DNA of 64,000 bases from Thamnaconus septentrionalis (Eukaryota; Chordata; Actinopteri; Tetraodontiformes; Monacanthidae), in assembly GCA_009823395.1 (NCBI GenBank), contig CM020502.1, positions 16,719,944 through 16,783,943 of the forward strand. The letters run 5' to 3'. Positions 1-12,641 of the stretch are shown here, piece after piece (position 1 is the first letter of the stretch; each line of letters begins with the position of its first letter). A program made the translations under genes and the position numbers. The notes under the pieces were generated by a model. The model made no database searches. It was not told the origin of the DNA and saw nothing but the letters and a program-made list of their open reading frames with translations.

Positions 1-1620
1 GCACAAACTTCGAAACTCTTGCGATTAAAAAAAACAAAACAAAGACAAAGTGCCTCAAACCCAAGGGCCGAGTGATGGACAGTAACTTGAACAACAGTCA
101 CTTGAAAGACTTTCAGCAATGTTGATTTACACTTCTTTCATTTCAAATATTCAAGTTGTAAAAAAAAAAAAACAACAAAAAAAAAGTAGTCGCTACTCCA
201 CCTTTCCATCTGAAGCCACTGTGTAGTTCAAATCCAAATATTTAAATTTGAAAACATTTTAACCATTCTGTTTTTTTTTTCCTTTTAGTGCTGTGTTGGG
301 TGTACCACAGCTTTGTTTAACTTTATTCATAGTATCTCAGCAGCAACACAGGTTTTGATCATTGATATGTAGATTCGCAAAATACTAGTGTATTGTGCAC
401 CACACAGTCAGCGCTGGATGTTGGTCGATCGTGAAGTTTCTCAGGCTACACTTGTGGGAGAAAAGATTTTAGACACCTCATGCATTTGTGATGTACTGTA
501 TTGCACTAGTATCAGTCTTAAGTCTGCAGTTTATTTTACTGCAATCGCCAACATTCACCCACGTGATGCGCGGCGTCGCTTGCAACATATTCACAGTACA
601 ACAGTACAAGAACTGCATGAACTTAGTTTCCTTTCATTTTTTTTAGCTTAGTTTTCCTTCCATTGTCTCAATAACGATCAACAGCCAAACCTTTTGCAGC
701 ACAAAACAAAATCCTCTGGCAAATATTTAATGACAACAATTGGGCTTGAGTCAAAATTTAAGGGTTTCCTATTTTTTTCCCTCTCCTGTATGTGGCTGAC
801 AGCTTGCTGCCCACTGCTCCTTGTTTTTAACCAATATATTCTAAACTCCCACTGTTATTTCACGGTCTTACATTCTTCTAGGAAATTCTGAGAGTGCGTC
901 TGCGGAAAAATTAGACCCTATACAAAACAGACAATACACTTTTTTTTATTTTTTCATGTTTTTGAAAATGGCAATCAGAGCTCCAAGATCGGAGCTGCAG
1001 AGTTTGGCCACGGCAGCTTTCAGGTGATATTTTCACACATTTTTCTCTTTCCATTTTGTGGCGCTCATCTGTATAAATTGATTCTTGTCACATGGCATGA
1101 GTTATCTGCCGATGTGAAGGTCACAGAATTTCAGACGGATTCTTGCATGTTTCTCATTCCCCATGTATCTCATCTGCTGCATTTTTCAGCAGCTCTGGGC
1201 GATATTGATCTTTTCTGAGTCAATTAATCATGACAGGAAGGCAGGAAACGTGTCTGTAAATGTGACCACACTTAAATGTAAAAAAAAATAAATAAAGATG
1301 GAACATGTAAAACTTTACAAGGCACCAGTATCATTTCAAAAATTGAGTCCAGCTCATGACTGGAAAATTTGTGGTTCCTCTGTGGTGAAAATTCTTCTTT
1401 TGTGAACAATATAAGCGAGAGACAAAGACACATTTAAGGGTCAGATATTAGATAGAGTTTAACTTTCTTACTTGAATTAACTCTCGCACTACTATCTTCT
1501 TGGAGGAAATTGACTTGCACTTCTTTCATTCTTTCTCTTACAAAAGTGTAATTACAATACAGTCCAATTAGACCACTGAACCAGTTGGGAAGAAAGATAT
1601 AGTGTTGTCATTGTTATCAC
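1..1620. other. Non-coding AT-rich stretch, no gene recognised
   Basis: I see no coding region, RNA gene or recognisable transposon here. The open frames present are short and low in complexity, and none resembles a known protein. The stretch has several A or T runs, for example near 160-185 and 940. It reads as ordinary vertebrate intergenic or intronic DNA. Confidence 0.6.
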
Positions 1621-1624
1621 TATC

Positions 1625-1865
1625 GTAGGTGCTTTCACATCTGGGTTGTTTCAGACGAACATAAACTGAGTTCACGTAAAGTGGGCCAGGAAGTGGGACA
1701 TTCAAAAAGGAAGTTATTTTTGTATTCACACGAAGTGAACTGCGTCCTGGACTGGAAATGGTCCAGGTTTGCTTGGAGTGTTCACACACGTGCTCTAACT
1801 GAGTCCCAAGCGGTCTGAGACCACTTCAGTGAAGGAAACGGCCCAGGTGTCTGGGGCATCATAAA
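1625..1865. mobile_element. hAT-like MITE remnant
   Basis: The left end reads ggtgctttcacatctgg and is followed by repeated 'gttcac' and 'gtattcacac' motifs and by 'cggtctgagaccacttc'. This layout matches a very common non-autonomous hAT-like family of fish, known to me from memory. Inside is a small hairpin, cctggac (1746-1752) paired with gtccagg (1761-1767). No open frame or transposase is present. The right end is not clear, so the boundary is approximate. The similar material at 17265-17940 supports a dispersed family. Confidence 0.5.
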
Positions 1866-1916
1866 GATTTGATTCTGCTGCCTTAAAGTAACCCTTGAGC
1901 AACCGGTGAGTGGCCC

Positions 1917-2195
1917 AATCACTGGCCACAGGTACAATATTTAATTTCTTGCTAACACAAGCAGCTAATCTTGAAATCACATGGCAACAACTTAGACGCG
2001 GTAAAAACCACCAGCTGAAGTTAAAAACAAGAATCAGAATGTGGCATGGTTGTTTGTGTCAGATGGGTTGGTCTGAGTATTTCACAGACTGCTGATCTAC
2101 GGTACCCTCGATTTTAAAGACATGTCTGGGGTGTCCAGAAAATGGTCCTTAAGTTTAAAGTAAAAATGCCTTGTTGAGATAGGCAATGACAACAT
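1917..2195 (+). mobile_element. Tc1-like DNA transposon, left-end fragment
   Basis: The order of motifs is that of the left end of a common fish Tc1-like element: 'cactggccac', 'cttgctaacacaa', 'gctaatc', 'aatcacatggcaacaactta', then 'gtggcatggttg', 'ggtctgagtatttcacaga' and 'aaaatgccttgttga'. The last three lie in the start of the transposase region in complete elements. No open transposase frame survives. Two further copies of the same left end occur at 33143-33395 and 45295-46020. The family assignment is from memory; the copy-to-copy match inside this window is direct. Confidence 0.7.
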
Positions 2196-2330
2196 AGAGC
2201 TTCTACATGTGGATAAGGAACCTGACGGACTACCTTTAACATGAATCATCGACTCCCCTTGTGCTTTCCGGACTATTAGCTGAAATGACATGGACCAGAG
2301 ACCTTTCATAAGGACACAGAGCACTCAGCT

Positions 2331-2502
2331 CACTTTGAATGGAGAATTAAATGAGGACAAAGAAGCTGCATATTCCATTACCTCTGATGAACTGCCAATC
2401 ACCTGCCTTGTTGTTGCCAAGCTGGCAAAATTATTGGACAGTCATGACAAGTCATGGGCACAGTAGCTTTTAGCAACAGGTGTAGTTTAGAACCTCTCTG
2501 AG
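2331..2502 (+). repeat. Dispersed repeat, copy 1 (pair with 61948-62100)
   Basis: This stretch aligns along most of its length with 61948-62100 in the same orientation. Shared blocks include 'gagaatt', 'ccaatcacctgc', 'ttgttg', 'ctggcaaaatta', 'ggccagtc' or 'ggacagtc', and 'cgtctctga' or 'cctctctga'. There is no coding potential. The two copies are diverged, which suggests an old dispersed element. I could not find terminal repeats, so its class is unknown. Confidence 0.65.
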
Positions 2503-4329
2503 TGATCTAGTAACGGCAGTTTCTGATGCATTAGGTAGCTAAAGCACGAGCTCACGCATTAGTTACACTACAGACCATCACTGATCAGGTCATCACAATG
2601 GTTAGCACTGATTCAGTCAAAAGTGAAGATGACACCATAAATCCATGCACATGCATAGTGGAGTGCTCGCTGTGGAGAAAGGGTGTTCAAAACATTCTCA
2701 TGAAGATCAACATTTCATGCATTTGAATCTAATTTCACTGGCGATCACGTGCATATGTTGTTTTTATGCACGATTTGGGAAATGATTGTGCTCCTAAATA
2801 TGTTTTCATAAGGGTCCAGCTGGGGCAGCTGGTGGAGCTTGACTGACAAGACAGTTGTCAACCCCAACAGATGAAAAGTTGAGAGATGAGAAGGAAGGAA
2901 AGGGTTCATGGCAAGAGCCGTGAGAATTTTATCCAGCGAGAAAAGATGTTATCAGGAGCGTTCCAATGAAGGTGATGCAACTCTTACGACAGTGGAACTG
3001 GTGACACAAATGGTGAGTCATTCACTCTTGACTTTTAATTAAAAAACAAGAATAATTAGGCCACTTGCACTTTGCTTGCCGCCTTTTCGCCACTTCACAT
3101 ATTTAAAATCCACAAGTCTCTCCGGTGAATGAGAAGTTAATCGTCTGTTGCCATTTCACCTGTTTCCCGAGTCCAGGACAAAACAGAACAGACGGATACG
3201 ACCACACTGATAATAATAAAAATTTTACAATGTCCAACCACCACAGCCTGTCACCCCAAAGACATTTCTATCTCCAAAATTAACCAACTTGGTTTGTCAC
3301 TTCAAACTGCTACTTTGGTTGTCATAATGCTGATTGTGTTAAGTATATTATGTTTTCTTTTTAATTACATTTTTTATTGACAAAAAAACTAAAACTATGG
3401 CTACCTCTTGCCCGCTGTCTTGTGTGCATGCTCATCATTAAACTAACTGTGGTCATCTTTTCAGGTTTTAGAGTGAATTTCTCCAGTTTCTGCTTGTTGC
3501 TGTTATTTTTTCCACCATACCCAGTCAACATTAGGGAATAACTCTTATTCTTTATTATATTTAACATAACCACTTAAGTAAAAACACGCATCCAAATTGC
3601 TTAAACTGTCCTAGCTGAAACAACCTTTCTTTTCAGTGACTCTTGAGTCTGTTCAAATTTGTTGTGTTTCATCTGTTCTTACTCTTTAGAAAACATCAGA
3701 CATATGGTGGTATGAGTGCATTAAATCAATTCAAGATTGTAACTGCAGGGTTGATACTTGCGCATGTAAAATAACTTTAAAAAAGAAAAAAAAAGCATGA
3801 ACAACCAACAAAAGTTTAAAAAAAAATGAAAATTTAAAGTTGTTTTCTCTGGCAACCTAACTTGACAAAAGACAAAACAAAACAAAAACAGTTCCTCCAA
3901 CTTATCCATCTTGAAATCCATTCGTTTTTCCCCAGTGCACAATTGCAAGCCATTAAACTCGTCACACGTGGGAAATTGAGTAGAAACTGAATGAAATTAT
4001 CGTTTTACACAGATCATTCTGTTCCGTTGTTTGAAATAGTTTCATTGAAAAGACATCAAGGCAAATTTATCAGAATAAATCTTACATAAAACATTCTTAC
4101 TGGTCCTGTAGCAGAAAGAGAGACCTGGTAATAGAATGTATATTGCTTTGACTTTTCCTTCTTTTTATAAACACCTTTCTTCATCTGTGAGAGAGCGTAT
4201 GGTCGATTTAACATTAAGTTTGATCTGTGTCTTGAGCTCAGAATGCTCTAGCCTGCACCAAAACACGATGATTCTGTTATATATAATGGCAAAAATATTA
4301 CACCACATTATTGTGCCTTCCATTCCTTC
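2503..4329. other. Non-coding stretch, no gene recognised
   Basis: No gene, RNA or clear repeat is supported. The segment 3170-3260 looks unique and the segment 3780-3900 is A-rich. Frames on both strands are short and lysine or phenylalanine rich, as expected from A/T tracts. Confidence 0.55.
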
Positions 4330-4560
4330 CTTCTATTAATTTTCCCAGTTGAGGCCAAATTATCTCACTCTCGTGCAAAAGCCGGCACAGCAAATTGCTA
4401 ATTAAGTGCGGCTTCATCATTGTCCACGTGGATTCCTGCAAACGCATCATTTCACCTACATTACAGCGGCACTCTTGCCATAAATTAACAATGGGAGCTG
4501 CTGATAATTGAAAGCATTCCATTCCGGGAGGAGAGGAGGGATGGGCAAGCATGAATCTTC
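4330..4560. promoter_or_regulatory. Candidate conserved non-coding element
   Basis: This block is free of simple repeats and transposon motifs. It carries homeodomain-type cores (gctaattaagtg near 4398, aaattaaca near 4485, gataattga near 4503), an E-box (cacgtg, 4424-4429) and balanced base composition. Such texture is typical of long-range enhancers near developmental genes in fish. No conservation data are available here, so this is an inference. Confidence 0.35.
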
Positions 4561-5214
4561 CAATAGCTGCTCTGAAAGGTCAACCTGATGAATCAGACAA
4601 TAAGCAACTGACGTGGCGAGCGAGAGGAAATCCTGGAAGATTGAGAGCCTTGATCACCTTCTTTTTCTATTTCCTTCCCACCCGCATTACATGATAAAAT
4701 AAGGTATACTGCACAAATCTATTAGCATGTGTGAGATTACCTTTAATCATATGAATGAATGGAAGAATGGGAGACCTTGGAGGCTTTTCTTTAGAGGTGA
4801 AAAGTTATTTTAGTGGGTTTCTTCTCTTGTGTTTTGATACAGATTGATTAGCATGCCTTGTCAGTTTTCATACATATATATACAATTTTTTTTGAAGTGG
4901 ACACGGTACATCGAGGGGGGAAAAAAACAGTCGCCAAGGCGCCACGTCTCCATTGTGTATCCATCTCACCTGGGACTGCACGGTCGGCAAACAAACACAA
5001 AACAATTTCCCGACTAAATTACCAGCAGGAGTCACCGTGGAGATGGAAGGGAAGAGCGAGAGGACCGAGGGCGCACTCAATTCATATCTCCGCTCCCGAG
5101 CCCAAGTCGCAGCAGACCGCCCGCATCTCGTCCCCTCGTTGTGAGTGGTACGGTCAGGATGAAATAACACCCGATCATGAAGGATGAATAAAACAACCTT
5201 GAAGACAACCAGCG

Positions 5215-5400
5215 GAATTATGAGCGGCTCTCCGCCTCACCACATTTTTCTCAAACAAATCATATTAGAAGAGATGCAAGCATGACGCCCGGTGGCGCGG
5301 CAGAGCAATTTACCTAATTATCTGTTTGGATAGACTGATGGCAAAGCCGCTGCTCCCGCATTGTAATTTTGCCTTAAGGCCCGTAATGTATGGAAAACAT
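5215..5400. promoter_or_regulatory. Candidate conserved non-coding element
   Basis: The segment contains 'ctaattatctgtttgg', 'gtaattttgcc' and a CpG-containing left part. It has no repeat signature and ends just before a MITE at 5415. The call rests only on motif content and texture. Confidence 0.28.
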
Positions 5401-5414
5401 GGCGTGCCTCTCAT

Positions 5415-5558
5415 GGCGCTTTTCCATTACACAGTTCCAGCACTACTCGCCTCGACTCCGCTTGGCCTCGTTGGTTTTCCATAACAATTTGAGTGTCAAC
5501 TCAAACGTGGGCGTCGTCGTGAGAGCTGTACTGAAGTGCATTGACGTCACATGTCACA
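5415..5558 (+). mobile_element. MITE of the 'ctcgcctcgactc' fish family
   Basis: The sequence runs through 'ggcgcttttccattacac', 'tactcgcctcgactccgc', 'ggttttccataacaa' and 'gggcgtcgtcg' to 'cattgacgtcac'. That order matches a very common non-autonomous DNA element of percomorph fish that I know from memory. It has no open frame. Only about half of a complete copy appears to be present. Confidence 0.6.
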
Positions 5559-6110
5559 GGAGCATATTCGCATTACGGTTTTATTTTTTTATTTTTTCAG
5601 CTGCTCTTGACACACTCTTACCCGTGGGCGGTAATCATATCAAAGACCTGGTAGACCTTCTTGTTGTTGATCACTCACATTTTCAATGTCCGCTTAGATA
5701 AAATAACACGGTCGCTGTTGCCAGTTGCTTTTTTTTTTTCTCTTTAAACGGTTGTTCCAAACCTCGCGGTGTGGCATTCGCCCAAAGTCCAACAGAGCCA
5801 AAGGAGCCAATGGTGGACTGCAATGCAGCTTTTCCTGCAATTAGCCACATATTTTAGAACTTGAACGCCTCGCAGTTGCAAAACCTTCGGACTCACCCAG
5901 CTCATTAGCTGCTGGCATTTTTCTCACAACCCTCCAGTCTGATTTTACATAGGGCATAAGAATAACTTGCCATGTCATACAGAATCAAATGGAGGAACTT
6001 TCGATTCTTAGGTTCATCTCCATGTTTTAGAAAGTAAAGTGGGCTCCTTTGGGAACCGTCCATGTGGAACATCACAAAGACCACTGTTAGGTGGTGAGCT
6101 TATTTTTTAG
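5559..6110. other. Non-coding stretch, nothing recognised
   Basis: I see no gene or clear repeat here. T-rich runs occur at 5579-5600 and 5728-5740. Confidence 0.5.
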
Positions 6111-6292
6111 TACTTTATTGATCCTTCAAGGGCATTTTTTTTTTATGTTTGCGCGGTGAGCAGCTGTCGAGCCGCCACCCAATGTGCCAAACATATAGTC
6201 TGTTTGGTTTGACCCAGCCAGGGATCGAACCCATGACCTCCCAGTCTCAGGTATGCCTCTCTGTTGATTGGCCACTGAGCGGATCGCCTGAT
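6111..6292 (-). mobile_element. tRNA-derived SINE with LINE-type 3' tail
   Basis: On the minus strand a tRNA-like head shows an A-box region (gctcagtggcc, complement of about 6270-6280) followed about 40 bases later by a perfect B-box, gggttcgatccc (complement of 6221-6232). After the tRNA-like part comes a body with 'cacattgggtggcggctcgac' and an end that reads 'gaaggatcaataaagta'. That tail resembles the 3' ends of fish L2-type LINEs, which would supply reverse transcriptase in trans. A real tRNA gene is unlikely because the stem pairings are poor and the SINE body continues downstream. Confidence 0.72.
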
Positions 6293-8029
6293 AAGACAAC
6301 CCTGTAGCCTCAATAGTCCCACCCCCCCACTCGCATGGCTCTGTGGAAAACCAAAATGTGATTGGTGCGCGTCCATAAAGCTCATTGCATAGTTTACTCA
6401 GAATTAAAAAACAAAAACAAAAAAACAAACAAACATAAATTAGGTATATTCCAAATTGAAAGGGTTGCAAAATTAATAAATAAATAAAATAAATAATCAG
6501 AAGATAGATCTGTAGTAACCCCCAATGTGCTTCGATGTTGTGCAACCGTAGAGCAAATAGTTCCAATTTTGGTGAATCTTGGCACTACCACAACACACAC
6601 CGCAGCAATTCTCCAGAGTGACCCGAAAGTGCCACTCAGTTCCACAGCCCTCAAGATACGAGCCAGAACTTTTTCTTCTTAAGTGTTTAACTCTCCCAGT
6701 TTGTGCCTGCCGACAAAGAGCAGACGCGCCCAAAAAACAGAAATTAAATGCTGACAGTCTGTCTGGTAAATGTTAAATGAAGTCCGCCTGACCGCGCCCT
6801 AAATACAAAACCTGCTTTTTTGGTTTTACAATAACCCACAATATTTATGGGCTGGGAAAGGAATTATGTGCAGTTCAGTAGTACGAATAAACCACATTCA
6901 TCTTCATGTTTTTCATAATTTGCGGACACTCTCGTAACCCCCCCCCCCGAAAAGTGGGAGATCACTGTAGTAGTATTAAGGAGAGTAAAGTGTCTAGAAA
7001 GGGCTAAAAAATGGGACTTAAAACTTACATACATTACATTTTTGTACTAAACACTGGCAGCATCTCACATTTCAGACCAGGGTTCACACCCACTCCATCT
7101 CACGGTTGCCATGTCACCTTGTAGCTCTCCGCCGATCGTGTGGTTGAAACCGCTCCAGGGTCGCCGCTATGGCACTTGAGAAATGCGAGCCGTGGGCGAG
7201 GGCCTGCGCCTTGTGCCATCACGGAAATCAGTTTGCGCAGAGCTCTGGAAATTGGGGTTATAGCTAACAAAGAGGGATAGTTCCCGACCTTTCTCAACCC
7301 AATAAAGATTGGTATTTTTCTCAGCCAGTGATTTTGCTTGTACATAACTCGTAGACGTGTTTTGTTTTGTTTTCCTTCTTTTTAAACTCCTCGTAACTCT
7401 GGCACAGACACTCAAAGACTCGTCTCTCTCGGTGCGTTGGCAAGCTTGCATGTCATGGCGTTTATGTTGCGTAAGAGAAATTAAGGTTACATTCTTACAA
7501 CAGCGGCATCCAGCAAGCTGTGATGTAACTGGCTTGGACTGGTTTGAAGGAGCAGATAATCTGTGCAGCCATCACAATTTGAAGACACGCACTGTGATTA
7601 GTGTCACTGGTTTGGTATCCCGACAAATCCCCTCTGATCCTGAGCCTTGGTGTTGAGGTAGGAGGTGAGTGTAAAAATGTGTCTCGACACAGTTTTGATG
7701 CGACTTTTAAATGTAAAATGTTTTTGTTTATTTTTATTTATTTATTTTTTCAAATATTTGCCCCCTGGAGACAGTTCTAATTACTATAGATTACAGAGTT
7801 ACGTAAAGACATCTCTTTGGACAGTTATTTGTTTACCAGAACTTTGTGTCCTACTAATTAAATAAAGGTCTTCTGTCGCACTTAATTAGAAATAGACGGA
7901 AATCCAACTACGTGTTGCTCCCAGCCGGCACTGAGACTTGAAAGCGTCCAGGTTGGCCGCGCGAGGCCGGTCTGCGGCATGTTTACGACCCTCTGGCACA
8001 TAAATAGCTGCCAGATGTGTCTGGAGTTT
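6293..8029. other. Non-coding stretch, nothing recognised
   Basis: There is no supported gene. A poly-C run lies at 6939-6949. The segment 7080-7260 is GC-richer and looks unique. T-rich tracts occur near 7350 and 7725-7750. Confidence 0.5.
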
Positions 8030-8290
8030 TTGGGTTCAGAGATTATAAATGCATTTCAGCAGCGGTTAGAAGCACCTGGGCTGGAGATGGGCAGCGGTAG
8101 GCCAGCCATTCTGGCAGGTCATTTATCAGCATCTTTGCAGCGGCCAGGTGACACCGCTCGCCAAATTTTACGGATGTTGTGGTTAGTCGGAGGGGCACGG
8201 GAACTTCTAACCTCCCTGGCTGCATGAGCGGAACGTTATGCATGCTGGTTTTCAGCGTTAATTAGCGGATAAATCATTGTAAATGATCAC
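8030..8290. promoter_or_regulatory. Candidate conserved non-coding element
   Basis: A repeat-free block with 'gttaattagcgga' near 8258, 'catttatcagc' near 8121 and 'aaatgatcac' near 8281. The even composition and homeodomain-like cores resemble known fish enhancers. Comparative data are missing. Confidence 0.3.
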
Positions 8291-8599
8291 AAAAAAACAA
8301 GTTTTCCGTAACCTGCTTGTCAACAGTAACAATATACGTTCCAGTGTATGTTAGTGTGAGACAATGTGCAAACTCCATCTTTTATCTCAGCCAAACCACG
8401 TCACGTGACAATACACACTATTTAAGCTGCACCAATACGCAATACAAAAATAAAAACTAGCAAAGAGACAACTTGCCTGCAGCATTGCCTGTGGCCTCGT
8501 GTCTATTAGTGCATTCCCATCAAGTGCAGAGGGAATTTTAAGTAAGCTTATTAAAAAAAAAAAAAATAGCTTTCAAAATTGAAGGGGAAACAAATACTC

Positions 8600-9010
8600 A
8601 GCGGCTCTATCCATAAAATGATTTACGGCAAGCTTCTGAGGCGACGTTTACCGTAGTTATGTCACACGACGGAGGTTTACAGTATGTCTGCTGGGAGAAG
8701 CAGAGGTAAACAAAACCAGAACCGAGGAGATTGCAGTTCGTTAATTTCTGTCAATAATTTGCAAAGTTGTAATTTTTCTTGCACGTCATCCAATAATATT
8801 AATTCAAAGAGTGCAGCCATGGCATTACAAACACGGCAGCTAAAGTCGAAAACCATTCCAAGCTGGCCCGCAAACTTTATTGCTAATTAGGGGAAATTGA
8901 AGAAAATTACGCTGAGCCGAGAGAATTACGTTCTTCCCATATATCTCCTAATATGATATTCTTTTTAATTGTTTATTTTTTTGTAATTACAGAAAAAAGC
9001 TGTATGGAAA
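8600..9010. promoter_or_regulatory. Candidate conserved non-coding element
   Basis: The block holds several AT-rich homeodomain-type motifs (gttaatttc, gctaattagg at 8881, gaattacg, tttaattg, gtaattacag) separated by unique sequence, with no transposon marks. It is a candidate regulatory element by texture only. Confidence 0.3.
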
Positions 9011-10303
9011 TGCACTAAGTGACTACAGCTTGCAGTCTGCCAACATTATCCCTCTCACCATATCCAAACTCCATACCACTACCATTCTGACAGCAATTAA
9101 CCAAGTGCCAGCTGGAATTGGTATGACTTTTCTGGATTTCACAAAAGCAAGAAGGTTTTTTTCCTTCCCCTCATGTGTTATGATTTTTTTTTTCATTCTA
9201 TTCTTTCCCTCCTGTTCCAGTGCCTTCCAAATAAAAGCTTCGCCTCATGTTCCCTCTGGGGCTCCATAGTTCATTCGCGGGCAAGAGATATGTATCATTG
9301 TTACAAAGCATTTTCAGAGTAAATTGTGCACAACATGGAATCTTTAAATCACAGATGAATTTGTGCATGTCTCATTGATTTGGTGGGGGGAGCGGTTGGA
9401 AGAGTGGAACAGTCGGACACAAAGTTCGTAATGGGGGGATTAAAAAGGGTGCAGTTCCAGAGAGTAACATTTTCTCCAATATCCTTGGCAACCCTGTCAC
9501 CCCTAATAACCACTCTGCTCTCTGGGCAACTAATAAATATTGAAGTGTTTCAGACCCCATGTGTCCCGAGTTCCTTCTCTACCAGGATAAGACTGAGAAA
9601 AATAAAGAAAAAGCAGGTGGAAAAAAAAAGGAACCTGAAGTCAGGTGCTTAAAGCGCTGCACCGGTGTAGCAGCATTTCTCAGAAACCTGCCACATTAAA
9701 GAGGAGCCAAGTAAAAAGTAGACTTCTTGACAGCTTCAGACGGGGCAGAGTTTTCAGGAGATAAAAAAAATATATATATGCAGACTGATACATCACTGGT
9801 TCTTCAGCTCAGCTTGACTTCTTGAGAAGTTTGTTTGCGATCTTAAAACACACAGACATACTGACATTTCCCATGTGTTCTTTTAAAGTTGCTGTGCTGT
9901 TTTTGTTTGGCTCATTTCACACGTTTATGTCACGTGCTGTCCTTATTTAAGGCAGTGTTCTTTTTTGTCTATTTTTTTGTTTTCGAGAGAAAAATACATT
10001 TTTATCCAGAGAAACGCCACTTCAAACTGCTTGTTTTGTTTTATTTTCAATGGCAATCATGGTGCCTGAGTCACTTGTCAGCCCCAAGTTCACAAGCTCC
10101 TTGAAATGCAGTACTTGAACGGTTACTATTGTTGTGAAGGACTGTGGTTTGATGCCACAATATGTGTCATTCGTGTTGAATGTTTTCCCCCCAACAGTGC
10201 TATGTAGGTAGCCTAACAATGCAGCTGGATGGCTCAGACACCAGCCTTGAAATCCCACACATCCTTCTTGCTTGGTCCCAGTCTGAAATGTTTTCATCTG
10301 GTC
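9011..10303. other. Non-coding stretch, nothing recognised
   Basis: No gene is supported. A/T runs and a short alternating TA run (9770-9778) are present. Short open frames here are low-complexity and I do not believe them. Confidence 0.5.
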
Positions 10304-10410
10304 AAGGGGCCAATCCCAATTCTCATTTAGCCCCCGTACACCTTAACCCTCAGAACCAAGTCAAGAGATAGGGGCCAAGATCTTGGCACTAAGAATGGGG
10401 ACACCCCTTA
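10304..10410. mobile_element. Short MITE with imperfect inverted ends
   Basis: The left end 'aaggggccaatcccaattct' and the reverse complement of the right end, 'taaggggtgtccccattc', form imperfect terminal inverted repeats. Together with the internal 'acaccttaaccctc', this matches a common fish MITE family characterised by runs of 'aaccct' and 'ggggcc', recognised from memory. The copy is short and probably internally deleted. Confidence 0.5.
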
Positions 10411-10844
10411 AACAATGACTCAGAAGTCAGAAATACAGAACTGTCATAAGATGTGGAGTTAAGCGACCGGACATCTAAAGAACTGTTAAGTTTTTATTAA
10501 CAAAGAAAATGCTCAATGTTTGTGATTTCCTATGGACACTTGAGAAGATACTGCTGCCACCGTGAAGAATCATCTTATCTGCTAACTATCTCTTACCCCT
10601 GCGTGTGATGTAGTCCTGAAAATTTTCTGTTTGAAGTTGCTGGTTAGCCATCCACTTACCCTTCTGTCTCTATGAGAACTGGGACAAATTAGGCCATCAT
10701 GATTAAAAAAAAGAAAAATATGTCAAAAAATGCCCCCCTAGGACTTTATCTATCAAGCGACAGACAGTTGTGTTTTGAAAGCGAGTCTTTTTTTGAGTTT
10801 TTTAACAGCTAAGAAAAAACAAATTAAGCCAACAAAAAAAAGAT

Positions 10845-10861
10845 AAAGTGAAATATCCCTT
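10845..10861 (-). repeat. 17-bp sequence repeated inverted at 61732-61748
   Basis: The reverse complement, aagggatatttcacttt, is identical to 61732-61748. Similar sequence ends are typical of fish MITE termini. Only this short core is certain; similarity beyond it is weak. Confidence 0.35.
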
Positions 10862-11009
10862 CAAGTACTGCTTGGACGTACCGTCATATATTTCAGAAGA
10901 AAGATGGATTTGTTAAAATGAGAAAAATGGATTCAGACAGTTTGATCATGCAAGTTATTATATGCACCGAGAAACCTCTGCAAAAAGACAGCCGGCCAAT
11001 TCCAATTGA

Positions 11010-11240
11010 GGTCAACTGCTGTTCTTGACCCATCGGATGCTCCTTCGGCGCTAAACTAAGGCCCATCTTGCGTCTGTAATGAGCCTCAATGTGCTCGCCG
11101 GCTCATTTCCTCCATGCGGCTCCATCCTCTGCCCAATAATATCAGCAACGTTCAGCAATGTCCGTGCTCATTATGAGTCCTTTCTCCTGAAAAATGTCTG
11201 TCCGTACGCCCACTAAAGTGTCACATTCAGGTGATGCACC
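11010..11240. promoter_or_regulatory. Candidate conserved non-coding element
   Basis: This is a repeat-free block with 'gtaatgagcc', 'cccaataatatcagc' and 'ctcattatgagtcc'. Composition is balanced and no transposon marks are visible. The call is an inference from texture. Confidence 0.28.
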
Positions 11241-11249
11241 ACTTTTCGA

Positions 11250-12641
11250 GCTCAGCCCTCTGCCGCCACCACGGCTGCATTCGATTTAAAGTGCAGATTG
11301 TGCAGGATGACTTGTTTTTCTTTCCCAGGCTGAAACTGCAGACTCTACCTTTAAGCCCATCTGCAATTTTCCACAATCGTCAGCTCTCCGAACGCCGGGA
11401 TGACGCCACTTGAGGCTGATAAAGTGATGAAACAGCTGAACAATGCAAGCAAAACTCATCAGCGTTTAAGCAGCTTGGATCCACTGTTAATCATTGACGT
11501 CATGTAATCTTGAGGAACAGAGGTTTTTTTTTTTTAATATATACTATTAATTGCGAATTTTGGATCTCGTCCTTTGATAATATCTTACTTCTGTGCATTT
11601 TTTTTTGACATACATTCATTATTCATGATGTTGCGTATCATATTTTACGCTTTCCTGTCTTTTATCTTCACTTAATGCGTTTGGGTATCTGACCTAATTC
11701 CCCAGCGGGGATAATCTAAGTTTCATGTTATCTTTTATCTACGCCTTATCTTAATAGGTCCTGGCTTTTTATTTATTTCTTTTTTTTTGTTTCTTCCTGA
11801 TAGCAATACCCAGAGGTCTGTCCTCTGTCACGGCAGCCTTCTCGGCGGTGTGTGTGGGGGTGTAATTCCGGCGCTCGGAGATGAGCAAGTCATACCGCGG
11901 CTGACAAGGAGATTTTTACACCTGATGGCGATCAAAGTGTGTGAATGACAAAGGATTTATGGATGGAGATTTAGGGAGACAAGGCGGCAAAGGAAAAGAT
12001 AAAAGGGGAATAATACCGTTGCCTTTTGTCAGCTTGGCTGTCGAGGCGTCGTCTTTATTATTATTCAGGTTTCACGTACGGTTGACTTTTAATACGCTGA
12101 GTTGAAATCGTTTGGTTCCTGTCTAATTGTCCACCTTGGTTAAGAGTCGCATATGTGGAAGTTTTTACCTATCTAAGTCATAGTTGCATGCATGTCTCGG
12201 AAAAAGTGCCTTTGGAATAGTGAAGACCTCAAATGAGAGTTGTAGGGCGAGTCAATTGGTTGACCTCCTTCTATTCCATTCAAAGTGGTCCAGTCAGTTT
12301 CCTTTTAGCAAGAGTTAACCTGGATGTCACCCTAAATCTGAGAGAGATTGGTCCAAGGGGACAGATATCAGTGACGTAAAATGTGGAAGTGGTTTACTTT
12401 TTTTTTTATAGCTGGCATTGGATGACCAAAACTTCACAATAAGTAGGCACAGAAGCAAGAATATGCATGTTGCGACATATATTGATGGCTTTTTAGTGTT
12501 TTTTTTTTTTTTTTGTTTTTCATCCAGTCAGGAGTAGAGAAACTATTGTGCTACTGTTTGCCTGGATTGTCATAACTAAATGCTACAGCTTGCTCGGGCT
12601 TTTATCATCTGAGGAACCCTAGTGCTCAAATTTAACCTTCA
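11250..12641. other. Non-coding stretch, nothing recognised
   Basis: The stretch has several T runs (11523-11536, 11780-11788, 12500-12516) and unique sequence with some CpG near 11850-11900. I see no gene. Confidence 0.5.

Noticed and set aside
2815..2875. 'cagctggggcagctggtgg', considered as a SINE promoter
   Set aside because: No B-box at the expected distance and no recognisable SINE body.
6221..6290. A possible tRNA gene on the minus strand
   Set aside because: The B-box is perfect but the cloverleaf pairing is poor and a SINE body and LINE-type tail follow.
6126..6566. A 146-residue open frame on the minus strand
   Set aside because: Its C-terminal part is a translated tRNA-derived SINE and the rest is low-complexity; not a gene.
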